NCBI GenBank assembly: GCA_029203105.1
Contig: CP119318.1
Location: forward strand, 3,114,501 to 3,178,500
Reading direction: 5' to 3'
Length of the DNA stretch: 64,000 bases
DNA from: Candidatus Kaistia colombiensis
GTDB taxonomy: Bacteria > Pseudomonadota > Alphaproteobacteria > Rhizobiales > Kaistiaceae
A program made the translations under genes and the position numbers. Below, in pieces: positions 54,299-61,943 of this stretch (within the stretch, counting starts at the first letter, position 1; every line of letters begins with the position of its first letter). The notes beneath the pieces are model-generated. The model saw only the letters and a program-made list of their open reading frames with translations. It had not been told where the DNA came from and made no database searches.

Positions 54299-54585
54299 CT
54301 AGAGGCTGCCTCTCGCATTGAAGGTGCGAATGACGTCCGCCCCGAGCTGCTGCGTGTTCTTCAGCCAGCCCTTCGAATTGAGCAGTTCCACGCCGACCTC
54401 CGTCGCGATCGGAATCAGCAGCGCCGTCGCAGCCTCCGGCACGGTCTCGCCATGGCGATAAATTCGGATTGCATCGCTTTCGTATTGTCGGATTTCGAGA
54501 TCGGCGAAAGATGCCTGCGCGGTGATCTCCAGGTCCTCGACGGGACGCTGCTCCTGCTTGCGGCTATTAATCGGATTTGCGCGCC
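54299..54585 (-). pseudogene. Unknown protein fragment, C-terminal part
   Basis: A stop-free minus-strand frame without an ATG encodes KQEQRPVEDLEITAQASFAD, then EIRQYESDAIRIYRHGE, PEAATALLIPIATEVGVELL and SKGWLKNTQQLGADVIRTFN, ending TAG at 54,299. Amino-acid composition is protein-like, unlike the two other frames here. The 5' end is missing at about 54,585, where sequence coherent in another frame begins. Family not recognised; likely a broken phage or orphan gene. Confidence 0.45.
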
Positions 54586-54846
54586 ACGGTCTATGAGATC
54601 GAGCAGACCGAGGAATATGTCGATCGCTGTATGAAGGCTGCGATCGAGCACTACGACGGCATCTTCCTCCCCGGGCAGCTGGGCGAATACGAGGTCAAGG
54701 GCACGCGTCCGGCGGACAACCGTGCTACTAGACCCACAGCCAGTTGGAGCGCCCTGCACCGCCTGACGAACAAGGTCAATCACTGCCACGTCGGCACGAT
54801 TGACCGAGAGTCCCGCGAGGCTTTCGTCGACGACACGATCGCGTGA
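54577..54846 (+). pseudogene. Unknown short reading frame, probably a fragment
   Basis: TTG-initiated frame of 89 codons: RATVYEIEQTEEYVDRCMKA and EHYDGIFLPGQLGEYEVKG are protein-like; the second half is less so. No ribosome site is evident. It meets the minus-strand fragment at about 54,580, which looks like a recombination junction. No family recognised. Confidence 0.35.
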
Positions 54847-54922
54847 TGAACCAGATCGACCAGCTCCAACGATCCAGTCCAACCATCCGTAAAGGACATA
54901 GGGCCTCGTCCCCATGTCCCAA

Positions 54923-55921
54923 CTAAAAGTCCTTAATTGAAATGTCCGGTCCACGGTCAATTTTGGATGGGTCGATTTTGGAAATCGTATCCATCGTTGA
55001 TAGATCCACTAGTTGGGACAAACGTTGACAAAAATTCTCCACGTCCATCTTATCTTTTTGCTGAGCAAAGGGGTAAATTTGCATCATCATCGAGTAGGTA
55101 AATAGCAGCGTGTTGAAGGTTCCGTCCGTCGACTTCTCTTCATTCGCTAATTTCCAGAGCTTATCAGGATCTTTGCCGGTTTCTCTCAAGGCATCATCCA
55201 TCTTCTTAAGGCCCGGTTTTACCGGATCAGCGCTCTGGACCGCTCCGGCTTTTTCGCATCCCCTCAGCAATATGTAGTGCCGATAGGCGTCCTTCGCCGC
55301 TTCATCGACCGCGTCAATTGCAGGGGCGGGAGGGGTCGTTTCCGGCACAGCTTCTTCCTTCACCGTAGGTTGTTGCTGCTGAGGTGGCTCGGGCTTCGAC
55401 GGAGCTAAGTTCGCGACCTGTGGCTCCTTACCCTCTGTAGGATTCGGCATGGCAGGTTCGGGCATAGGCGCCTCGGCAACTTTAGCCACGGGTTTGGGTT
55501 TTGGCTGAGGCGGAGATGCCGATGCTGCTCTCACTCCCGGACCGGTATCGTTTTCTTCTGGTCCTTCCATATCGCTCTCGCCCAGGGTCTGGAGTCGAGC
55601 CTGAAGCTGCTCAATGCGGATCTCTAGCCGCTTCGCCACACAAGCAAAGGCGGGACGATTCACAGGCCGTTCAGGTGGGCACTCACGATCTCGGGTCTTC
55701 ATCCACGCGATTTGTTGCTTTGTGAGCGCTGCATTTTTAGGATCGACTCTGCGCAATTGGACGTAGAGTTCGCCCATATACTCATCCATATCTGAGAGTT
55801 GCCTGTTGTTGCAGATCAGCTTCTCAACCGGAGACATGGCCTTCCGACAATCAAAACTTGCAGAATTCGCGCCAATCGTCGAAGCCCCGAGTAATAATGT
55901 GGCAGCCAATATTACGCGCAA
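54923..55921 (-). CDS. Exported LprI-domain (DUF1311) protein
   Basis: Protein of 332 residues with a signal peptide (RVILAATLLLGASTIGANSA). Next comes a lysozyme-inhibitor LprI-type domain (about 24-115): FDCRKAMSPVEKLICNNRQL, LYVQLRRVDPKNAALTKQQIAWMKTRDREC. The middle (about 125-210) is Pro/Lys/Glu-rich (PPQPKPKPVAKVAEAPMPEP), a spacer across the periplasm or cell wall. The C-terminal 120 residues form an unrecognised helical domain. The start codon is TTG at 55921, supported by AGAGGA 8 nt upstream and by the signal peptide beginning there. Single gene. Confidence 0.8.
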   Translation of the reverse strand: MRVILAATLLLGASTIGANSASFDCRKAMSPVEKLICNNRQLSDMDEYMGELYVQLRRVDPKNAALTKQQIAWMKTRDRECPPERPVNRPAFACVAKRLEIRIEQLQARLQTLGESDMEGPEENDTGPGVRAASASPPQPKPKPVAKVAEAPMPEPAMPNPTEGKEPQVANLAPSKPEPPQQQQPTVKEEAVPETTPPAPAIDAVDEAAKDAYRHYILLRGCEKAGAVQSADPVKPGLKKMDDALRETGKDPDKLWKLANEEKSTDGTFNTLLFTYSMMMQIYPFAQQKDKMDVENFCQRLSQLVDLSTMDTISKIDPSKIDRGPDISIKDF

Positions 55922-56237
55922 TTATTATTTCCTCTGCCCCTGGCACCCTTTGGGACAGATAGATCCCCTACGTCAGGTTGTGTCAATGCGATCCATCGAC
56001 AGACCTGCAACACCCCAATCAGCAGCTTGCTACAAATCAAATGTAAGTAAGCGTTGACTGAAGAAGAGAGTGCAATGATACCTCGCCTGGTTCGCACTGC
56101 TCACACGGCAGCAGTCAGTCTTCCCGCTTGTGCGTTCATCGAAGTCGCGATGAGGTCATCCTTGGCACCCCTCCGGCCCCGTCCTAACACGTTCCGAAGC
56201 GTCACCGGCAGTCGGTGCGCAACCGGAGAGTGCTACA

Positions 56238-56465
56238 ATGTATGCCCTGCTGCTCAGCGTATTCGTGTTCGGCGAGAAGCCGCCTAAGGTTGTCATGATG
56301 CCGTTCGTGATGACGAACGAGCGCTGCGAGGCGATGCGTGCCGAACGGTCGGACACGGTCGCGGACGGCATGAAGATCGTATCGATTTGCTATCCGCTCG
56401 AGGGCGACAAGGTCGAGTCTCTCCGCTTCAGCGCCGATGCCGTTCTGAAGGGCATAGTCGACTGA
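56238..56465 (+). CDS. Small hypothetical protein
   Basis: 75 residues starting MYALLLSVFVFGEKPPKVVM with a hydrophobic N-terminus, then NERCEAMRAERSDTVADGMKI and a pair of Cys. GGAGAG lies about 10 nt upstream. It precedes the integrase by 90 bp, in the same direction, as small phage or island genes often do. Family not recognised. Confidence 0.5.
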   Translation: MYALLLSVFVFGEKPPKVVMMPFVMTNERCEAMRAERSDTVADGMKIVSICYPLEGDKVESLRFSADAVLKGIVD

Positions 56466-56554
56466 TCTGACTATTCCGGCAGACCCTCCGGAATGTGCCT
56501 TGGACGGCCTCCGGGGGCGTCCTACGCAATGTGCTCATATGATGGGAGCACGAC

Positions 56555-57547
56555 ATGGCGACGATCCGAAAGCTCAGAGGCAGATGGCAGGCGCAGGTGC
56601 GCAGGCGTGGGACGAAGCCCCGTGCCAAGAGCTTCGACACGAAGACCGAGGCTGAGGCCTGGGCGCGCGCGCTGGAAGCAGAGGTCGACAAGCACGGCCT
56701 GGCACCAGACACGAAGATCCTCGAATCCACCACGCTCGGGGATCTGCTCAAACGCTACCGGGAAGAGGTGTCGCCGACCAAGCGTGGCGCTCCCCAGGAG
56801 ATCCAGCGCATTGGCGTCCTGGAGCGTCACGAGATCGCCTACCGGACCCTAGTGGGTCTCTCTCCAGCAGACATGTCCTCCTTCCGGGATGAGCGCCTCG
56901 CCTCGGTCAGTCCCGCGACGACGCTCCGCGAGATGGCGATTCTCTCCCACGTCCTCGAGGTCGCGATCCGGGATTGGGGATTTCCACTCGGTCGCAACGT
57001 CGCCAAGCTGGTGCGCCGACCGAGCGTCAAGAACGAGCGCAAGCGTCGTCTTCAGAACGGCGAGGAGCAGCGCCTGCTGCTCGCCTGCGACGGGGGTAAG
57101 ACGCCTTATATGAAGACGCTGCTGATCTTAGCTATCGAGACCGGTATGCGTCGGGGCGAGCTCCTCGGGCTCACCTGGAGCGATTTCTCGCACAATCGTC
57201 GTGTCATCACGTTGGACCTCACCAAAAACGGTGAGAGCCGCGAGGTGCCGCTGTCTCAGCGTGCCTTCGACGCGTTGGTGTGCTGGAAGGCTAACGCCAA
57301 TCCGGACGAGCCTCGCATCTTCCCGATGTCGCCTGGATCACTGGAGCAAGCCTGGCGACGTCTCCTGGTCAGAGCCGGTATCGAAGCTCTGCGCTTCCAT
57401 GACCTCCGACATGAGGGTGTCAGCCGTCTATTCGAGCTTGGTCTGAACGTCATCGAAGTTTCGACGATCAGCGGGCACAAGGAGCTCCGTATGCTCCGCC
57501 GCTACTCGCACCTCTCCGCCGACAACCTGGTGGCGCGGTTAGGGTAG
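56555..57547 (+). CDS. Tyrosine-type recombinase/integrase, intact
   Basis: Complete integrase of 330 residues. The N-terminal arm/SAM-like part contains KLRGRWQAQVRRRGTKPRAKSF and TTLGDLLKRYREEVSPTKRG. All catalytic residues are present: Arg in AIETGMRRGELLGLTW, Lys in DLTKNGESREVPL, H-x-x-R in RFHDLRHEGVSRLF, His in TISGHKELRML and Tyr in RRYSHLSAD. It is the phage/ICE type. No tRNA or clear att core is visible within the flanks, and the expected cargo is not recognisable, so the element it mobilised may have decayed. Confidence 0.9.
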   Translation: MATIRKLRGRWQAQVRRRGTKPRAKSFDTKTEAEAWARALEAEVDKHGLAPDTKILESTTLGDLLKRYREEVSPTKRGAPQEIQRIGVLERHEIAYRTLVGLSPADMSSFRDERLASVSPATTLREMAILSHVLEVAIRDWGFPLGRNVAKLVRRPSVKNERKRRLQNGEEQRLLLACDGGKTPYMKTLLILAIETGMRRGELLGLTWSDFSHNRRVITLDLTKNGESREVPLSQRAFDALVCWKANANPDEPRIFPMSPGSLEQAWRRLLVRAGIEALRFHDLRHEGVSRLFELGLNVIEVSTISGHKELRMLRRYSHLSADNLVARLG

Positions 57548-57793
57548 GGCTCAAGCTACACGCCCATGTTGGTTGAAGGGACGCAAAGTCCTAGAAAATG
57601 TCCACGTCACACAAGGGGATGCCTTCTGGCGCCGCGAGATTTCGGGTCGTGAGCCACCGCTCATCGTGGTGTCGCTCGTGCAACTTGCCAGACGTAAGCA
57701 TTTTACGCCCTGGAGGAGTTGTCCGGACCAATGTCTCAACTGGCGGTCCGGGGGACGCTCTTAACTCTCCTAAGAGACATCTTGTCGCCAACT
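57548..57793. other. Short gap after integrase, no gene recognised
   Basis: About 250 bp without a supported gene; an attachment site would be expected near here but I could not identify one. Confidence 0.35.
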
Positions 57794-58060
57794 TTACGCT
57801 AAGTTGACGGAAAAATTCGATTTCCGCGCTATTAGGCTCGGACGTAAACTTACCCCGGCGCGTATTGTCGTCATCCAGGGTTTGGTTCGGTCAAATCGCC
57901 AATCATTCTTGACTGTGGATGCCGTCAAATTTCCTTTGTCCACCGACCTCCAGTAAATTCCGTATAACGTTAATCCTATTAGGTCTTCATCCCTGCGGAA
58001 TAGAGCTATCCCCCCCGTGATTGAAACTAAGGCTAGAAGCCAAAGCCAGTCGAAGCTGGC
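57794..58060 (-). pseudogene. Small membrane-protein frame interrupted by the IS2-like element
   Basis: The minus-strand frame encodes SFDWLWLLALVSITGGIALF followed by RRDEDLIGLTLYGIYWRSVD and a basic C-terminus, stop at 57,794. When the IS and one TSD copy are removed, the frame continues upstream as SPVIETA with GTG at 59,394 as a possible start, so the IS may have split an ORF of about 90 codons near its start. Family not recognised; it could also be non-coding. Confidence 0.4.
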
Positions 58061-58132
58061 TGAACTGGCCCCCGTTTCGACCGGACATTTGGCATAACGC
58101 GGAGGCTTGAGGCTATCCTCAAGCATAGGCTT

Positions 58133-58522
58133 ATGTCTGACGAGTATCAGCGGATCGAAGTGGTCACGGGTGAAGCCCGTCGCCGTCATTGGACGACGGA
58201 GCAGAAGCTGCAAATCCTGGAAGAGAGTTTCTTGCCTGGCGAGAGCGTCTCATCGGTGGCTCGCCGACGCGGCGTTGCCCCGAATTTATTGTATCGTTGG
58301 CGCCGTCTGATGACGGAGGGCGGCGTGGCGGCGGTGGGATCGGACGAACCTGTGGTCGGGAGTTCGGAGGTGCGCCGGCTCGAAGATCGGGTGCGCGACC
58401 TCGAGCGGCTGCTCGGCCGCAAGACGATGGAGGTCGAGATCCTCAAGGAGGCCTTGGCCAAGTCGGAGTCAAAAAAACCGAGCTTGCAGCTCTTGTCGCG
58501 GCTGAAGGGCGGTATCCGATGA
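58133..58522 (+). CDS. IS2-group transposase OrfA
   Basis: 129 residues. The HTH domain is RRRHWTTEQKLQILEESFLPGE followed by SSVARRRGVAPNLLYRWRRL, then a leucine-zipper-like coiled-coil (EVRRLEDRVRDLERLLGRKTMEVEILKEAL, partial). Near its 3' end is a run of seven A (58,471-58,477); a -1 shift there enters the OrfB frame to give the OrfAB transposase. Confidence 0.9.
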   Translation: MSDEYQRIEVVTGEARRRHWTTEQKLQILEESFLPGESVSSVARRRGVAPNLLYRWRRLMTEGGVAAVGSDEPVVGSSEVRRLEDRVRDLERLLGRKTMEVEILKEALAKSESKKPSLQLLSRLKGGIR

Positions 58523-59346
58523 AGGTCCTCGCCGAGACGCTCGGTGTCGCGAGATCGCATTTGCACGACAAGGTCCGACAGGTTCGAAAGCCACGCGGAA
58601 GCTACCGTAAGGCGGAGGACGATGGCTTGCTTCCCCTGATCCGCCGCCTGGTCGATGAGCGGCCGACCTATGGCTATCGGCGCATCACTGCGCTGGCCAA
58701 CCGGGAGTTGGCAACGGCCGGGAGCCCGCCGGTCAACCACAAACGGGTCTTTCGGCTGATGCGCCAGAACGCCCTTCTGCTCTCCCGGCATACCGGCACC
58801 AGGACCGGACGTGTTCATGACGGCAAGGTCGTCGTCATGCGATCGAACCTTCGCTGGTGTTCGGACGGCTTCGAAGTCACCTGTTGGAACGGCGAGGTCG
58901 TCAGGGCTGCTTTCATCATCGATGCCCATGACCGGGAGATCATCGCCTGGAATGCCGTCGCTGGCTCCGGGATCAGCGGCGGTATAGTTCGCGACATGAT
59001 GCTGGAAGCGGTCGAGACCCGGTTTGCCGGGCTCAGGGCGCCCCAGACCGTCGAATGGCTCACGGACAACGGCAGCGCTTACACGGCCAAAGAGACCCGC
59101 GACTTCGCCGTCGCGCTCAATCTCGTTCCCTGCTTCACACCCGTCAAAAGCCCGCAATCCAACGGCATGGCCGAAAGCTTCGTCAAAACCTTCAAGCGCG
59201 ACTATGTTCGCGTCAATCCATTGCCGGACGCAGTTACAGCGCTCCGGCAGTTCGCCGGATGGTTCAAGGATTACAACGAAAACCATCCTCATTCAGGGCT
59301 CAGGATGCATTCCCCACGAGGGTTCATCAGAGCACAGGCTCAATAG
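58519..59346 (+). CDS. IS2-group transposase OrfB (DDE catalytic domain)
   Basis: 275 residues from the ATG that overlaps the OrfA stop (ATGA at 58,519-58,522); in the fused form it is read from the A7 slip at 58,471. It contains LVDERPTYGYRRITALANREL (HTH_21) and the DDE catalytic core: Asp in RWCSDGFEVTCWNGEV, Asp in EWLTDNGSAYTA and Glu in NGMAESFVKTFKRDYV, ending with ENHPHSGLRMHSPRGFI. Confidence 0.92.
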   Translation: MKVLAETLGVARSHLHDKVRQVRKPRGSYRKAEDDGLLPLIRRLVDERPTYGYRRITALANRELATAGSPPVNHKRVFRLMRQNALLLSRHTGTRTGRVHDGKVVVMRSNLRWCSDGFEVTCWNGEVVRAAFIIDAHDREIIAWNAVAGSGISGGIVRDMMLEAVETRFAGLRAPQTVEWLTDNGSAYTAKETRDFAVALNLVPCFTPVKSPQSNGMAESFVKTFKRDYVRVNPLPDAVTALRQFAGWFKDYNENHPHSGLRMHSPRGFIRAQAQ

Positions 59347-59382
59347 CCGACTGTCCGGTAAAACGGGGGCAACTCCACTGGC

Positions 59383-59577
59383 CGTTTCAATCACGGGGGA
59401 CGATATCTATAACCTGCGTCACAGAGAGTTGAAGCAACTAGCGCCAATCAAGCGCGGAGGGCGGATGCCATTGTCCCTCCATAATGCCGCGTCCAGAGCC
59501 CCTTCGAGCTCACATCGGTAATCACTTCCAGCAGGCACATATCTCAACCGGCCGAAAGCATCGGATTGCGGTCCACG
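59383..59577. other. Gap after IS2-like element
   Basis: Short stretch containing, on the minus strand, the putative first codons of the ORF split by the IS. Nothing else recognised. Confidence 0.3.
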
Positions 59578-59776
59578 CTATGAAGCGACCACGCAGAGCC
59601 CGAATCTTTTAGTGTCCTTTTGTGCCGGAGCACAGGCGACGACGAATGTAAGCTGTCCATTGCTTGTCACAATGGGGGCGCTCATATCCCTCATTCCCTT
59701 CATGTCCCAGAACATGGCATTGGCGCCGCAACAAAGTGCGCCTTGGATGCTGAGCTCGTGGCTGAAGGGATCGGAC
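59578..59776 (-). pseudogene. Unknown C-terminal protein fragment
   Basis: A minus-strand frame between stops encodes FSHELSIQGALCCGANAMFW, DMKGMRDMSAPIVTSNGQLT and FVVACAPAQKDTKRFGLCVV. This is coherent protein-like sequence with no full-length start, in a frame different from the longer annotatable frame at 59,609-60,109. The upstream part is probably lost. No family recognised. Confidence 0.4.
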
Positions 59777-60023
59777 CTTCAGCCCCTGGGATATATCACC
59801 ACAAGGCTGATTAGCCCCTGTGGCGTAGTTAGCGACAGTTGCCGCGTCTCCAGTATCATTATAGCAATGCGCGGGCGGCGTTATTGGGAAAATTATCTTA
59901 AATTGTTCTTTTTTTGAGGTAACCAGAACTGCCGCAATCTTCGCGATAACTTCGAAAGCCGTATTGGTTGGGATTCGAGGAGTAGCTGTATCGATCCTCG
60001 TGACGATCAAAGTCGCCTGCGGT

Positions 60024-60104
60024 GACTCAGGGCTGGCTCCGCGCTCCAGACGTTGTTGGCTGGCTACAATGGCGCTGGTGTTCGCGAGTGAGCTCCTCTG
60101 ACTC
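60024..60104. repeat. MITE-like ~81-bp repeat, copy B
   Basis: Starts GACTCAGGGCTGGCTC and ends GTGAGCTCCTCTGACTC. About 80% identical to copy C by hand count (16 mismatches in 81). Inverted ends partially preserved. Confidence 0.8.
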
Positions 60105-60149
60105 GGCAACCGCTATTCAGTGCAACACCGATCGCCTGGTCGACGTGCA

Positions 60150-60590
60150 TCAGGCTCGAATTCGTTCGATGACGCGCTGGAGTTCGTTGAGGTAGCGCTC
60201 GCGTCTGTTTTGATCATCCAGCGCCGAGATCGGAATGCGGATATCGCCATTCAGCGAGCTAAGAGAAGACTCGAGACCGGTCGCCCTGGGCGCGTCTACC
60301 AGTTGCTGGCGATCGGCCTCCTCTGCGTATTTAGGCGATGAGGCCAAATACGCCAGCGAGGTCGCGGCCTTGCCATTGCCGGTCAACAGTAGGGGATAGC
60401 GCCGTGCTTCACCTTCCAGGACAGACCAGCCGATTGATGGGGTCTGCGCGGCCGTGATGAAGAGTTCCAGCCCCTGAGCTTCAGCCCAGGCTTGAATTGT
60501 GCCCGCTATGGCCTCTGTGCCTGTCGTGTTTTCCGGGACAGAGTGTGATTCCGATAAGACCCCAGCCCGGTCGAACTGAGATTTCGGCAA
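60150..60590 (-). CDS. Unknown protein, probably 5'-truncated or chimeric
   Basis: The frame can start at TTG 60590 (146 codons) but has no ribosome site. The convincing part is GTIQAWAEAQGLELFITAAQ, SIGWSVLEGEARRYPLLLTG and the helical C-terminus SALDDQNRRERYLNELQRVI. The first ~25 codons overlap, in another frame, the start of a phosphatase-like gene (60,525-60,624), so this protein may have lost its own start at that junction. Family not recognised. Confidence 0.5.
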   Translation of the reverse strand: MPKSQFDRAGVLSESHSVPENTTGTEAIAGTIQAWAEAQGLELFITAAQTPSIGWSVLEGEARRYPLLLTGNGKAATSLAYLASSPKYAEEADRQQLVDAPRATGLESSLSSLNGDIRIPISALDDQNRRERYLNELQRVIERIRA

Positions 60591-60624
60591 TTTGTAGCGG
60601 GTCCGTTTGGCTAGTGCGGATCAT
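60525..60624 (-). pseudogene. Phosphatase-like protein, first ~33 codons only
   Basis: ATG at 60624 follows a G-rich ribosome site (GAGGGGGGGG). It encodes MIRTSQTDPLQIAEISVRPG and GLIGITLCPGKHD, resembling the N-terminus of the dual-specificity-phosphatase-like proteins that begin MIRTS...PLQI and GxIGITFCPGK. After GKHD the match ends and a different frame takes over. It is divergent from the NrtR-like gene, probably its former regulatory target. Confidence 0.6.
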
Positions 60625-60664
60625 GAGCTGCCCCCCCCTCTGTCATTGATCGACTGGCTAGTTC

Positions 60665-60712
60665 GTGTTAAAAGAACACTACCATGAATTAGGGTGGTGT
60701 AGTCAATACACT
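60665..60712. promoter_or_regulatory. Candidate NrtR operator region
   Basis: Two dyads lie between the divergent starts: GTGTT-AAAAG-AACAC (60,665-60,679) and a looser GTGT-AGTCAAT-ACAC (60,697-60,711, within TGGTGTAGTCAATACACTA). The second ends 8 bp before the ATG of the NUDIX regulator and resembles TAGTGT/ACACTA-type NrtR sites. AT-rich promoter-like DNA surrounds them. Confidence 0.5.
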
Positions 60713-60719
60713 AAGTATC

Positions 60720-61403
60720 ATGTTTGAGTATGAATTTCCGCGTCCGGCCGTAGCCGCCGACATCGCCGCTTTCGCGCTCGACAACGGCAAGCTTAAGATC
60801 CTCTTGGTGCGACGAGGGGTGGAGCCATTCCTCGGGGAATGGGCTCTTCCTGGAGGGTTCGTTCTTGAGGATGAGACGATAGAGGCTTGCGCCGCTCGGG
60901 AGCTCCGGGAAGAGACGGGCGTCGACGGCGAGTCGCTGATCCAATTTGGAATTTACTCCGAACCCGGACGCGATCCTCGGAAGTGGATCATCTCGATCGC
61001 CTATGTCACCGCAGTGCATCTAGCGCAAGTCGTGCTTAAATCGGGCACAGACGCGGCGGCGGCTGAATGGTTCTCGGTCGACCAGTTGCCTGCGGTGTTG
61101 GCGTTTGATCATCATGATATCATCAAGGACGCTATCGAGGCTCTCCGGAACAACGCATTGCTGCTAGAACGCCAACGGAGAGACGTTCCGGTTCTGGCGT
61201 TTAGGTTGCTCGGCGAGACATTCAGCTTGTCGGCATTGCAGGCGGCAGTAGAGGTGATTGTCGGCAACGAGCGCGACAAGCGAAATTTCCGCAAGCAGGT
61301 CGTGGAACACTGGCTCGAACCGACCGGCACGGTTTCAACGGGACGGCATCGGCCGGCGCTGAACTACAGACTCCGTCCGAAAGACCCCGGATTGCACGAG
61401 TAG
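60720..61403 (+). CDS. NUDIX-domain transcriptional regulator, NrtR family
   Basis: 227 residues: a NUDIX fold (1-140) with box GGFVLEDETIEACAARELRE followed by ETGV, and a C-terminal winged-helix domain (about 150-220) including FSLSALQAAVEVIVGNERDK and KRNFRKQVVEHWLEPTGT, then RHRPALNYRLRP. This domain order defines NrtR, which senses ADP-ribose derivatives and represses NAD-related genes. The start is ATG 60720 with no strong ribosome site. It lies divergent from a truncated phosphatase-like gene with two dyads between. Confidence 0.88.
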   Translation: MFEYEFPRPAVAADIAAFALDNGKLKILLVRRGVEPFLGEWALPGGFVLEDETIEACAARELREETGVDGESLIQFGIYSEPGRDPRKWIISIAYVTAVHLAQVVLKSGTDAAAAEWFSVDQLPAVLAFDHHDIIKDAIEALRNNALLLERQRRDVPVLAFRLLGETFSLSALQAAVEVIVGNERDKRNFRKQVVEHWLEPTGTVSTGRHRPALNYRLRPKDPGLHE

Positions 61404-61492
61404 CGTCGCAAGCCTTTGAAACCAAGCCGAGCATCAACCCCGCTCTGGTCCGCTTCGGCTCTAGGTCGAGTTTGTCACCATCAGCTTACCGC

Positions 61493-61573
61493 GACTCAGG
61501 GCTGGCTCGGCGCTCCAGGTGCTGTCCGGTAGCTGCGATGGCGCTGGCGCTCGCCAGTGAGCTTCCCTGAGTC
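61493..61573. repeat. MITE-like 81-bp repeat, copy C (best preserved)
   Basis: Bounded by perfect 9-bp inverted ends GACTCAGGG (61,493-61,501) and CCCTGAGTC (61,565-61,573). Internal sequence GGCGCTGGCGCTCGCCAGTGAGC is partly self-complementary (CTGGCG/CGCCAG). No coding capacity. Two further copies lie at 48,561 and 60,024. Confidence 0.85.
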
Positions 61574-61624
61574 CGCAACCTGTGTTCGACGCGATGCCAT
61601 TCTGGATTCAATAGCTCGCCTAGC

Positions 61625-61943
61625 GAGAAGTTGTGCATCGACGTGACAAACGCCGCCGGCAAGCCCTTCACGAGCCTGCCGGGTGACCAAAAGCTGAAGG
61701 TCTGGATCGCAACGGCTCTTAAGCTGCAGGATTTGGTCGCCACCTGCATTTCCAGTTGATCGACATCTTATCGGTGACTAGATCACCGACGCCCTGGATC
61801 CCGCAGGCCTCGAGCGCCTGATGATCATCCTGGAGCAAAAGGCACGCGAGCGCGGATCGGTCTTCGTGATCTCCCACAACGAATTGAGAGATCATATCAA
61901 GCAAGTGCACCTCATCGAGAAGATGAAGGACAAGACTGCTTAA
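61625..61943 (+). pseudogene. SbcC/Rad50-like phage recombination ATPase, C-terminal remnant
   Basis: Two consecutive frames code for parts of one ATPase: EKLCIDVTNAAGKPFTSLPG with DQKLKVWIATAL (ABC signature region, normally LSGGQ) to a stop at 61,757, then ITDALDPAGLERLMIILEQK and RGSVFVISHNELRDHIKQVH (D-loop and switch His) to TAA at 61,943. The Walker B segment between is frame-damaged. The N-terminal Walker A half is absent. Typical of SMC-like recombination proteins on phages; not functional. Confidence 0.7.

Larger units (their letters stand above)
58061..59377 (+). mobile_element. Intact IS3-family element, IS2 group, 1317 bp with 5-bp target duplication
   Basis: Ends TGAACTGGCCCCCG (58,061) and the inverse of TGGAGTTGCCCCCG (to 59,377), continuing as imperfect inverted repeats through ...ACCGGACA. 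Directly outside lie CTGGC (58,056-58,060) and CTGGC (59,378-59,382), a 5-bp target duplication as expected for the IS2 group. Both reading frames are open and the frameshift site is intact, so it looks recently active. Confidence 0.92.

Noticed and set aside
54415..54960. 181-codon minus-strand frame over the two fragments
   Set aside because: Two other frames in the same stretch give better protein-like sequence; this one changes character midway.
58186..59292. 368-codon minus-strand open frame inside the IS2-like element
   Set aside because: Antisense to an intact transposase with DDE residues; no IS of this group carries such a gene.
59609..60109. 166-codon minus-strand frame near the IS2-like element
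   Set aside because: Its start lies in repeat copy B, and part of it overlaps a more coherent frame (59,578-59,776); treated as a chance frame.
61486..61749. Minus-strand frames beginning inside repeat copy C
   Set aside because: They consist of the repeat plus antisense of the SbcC-like remnant.
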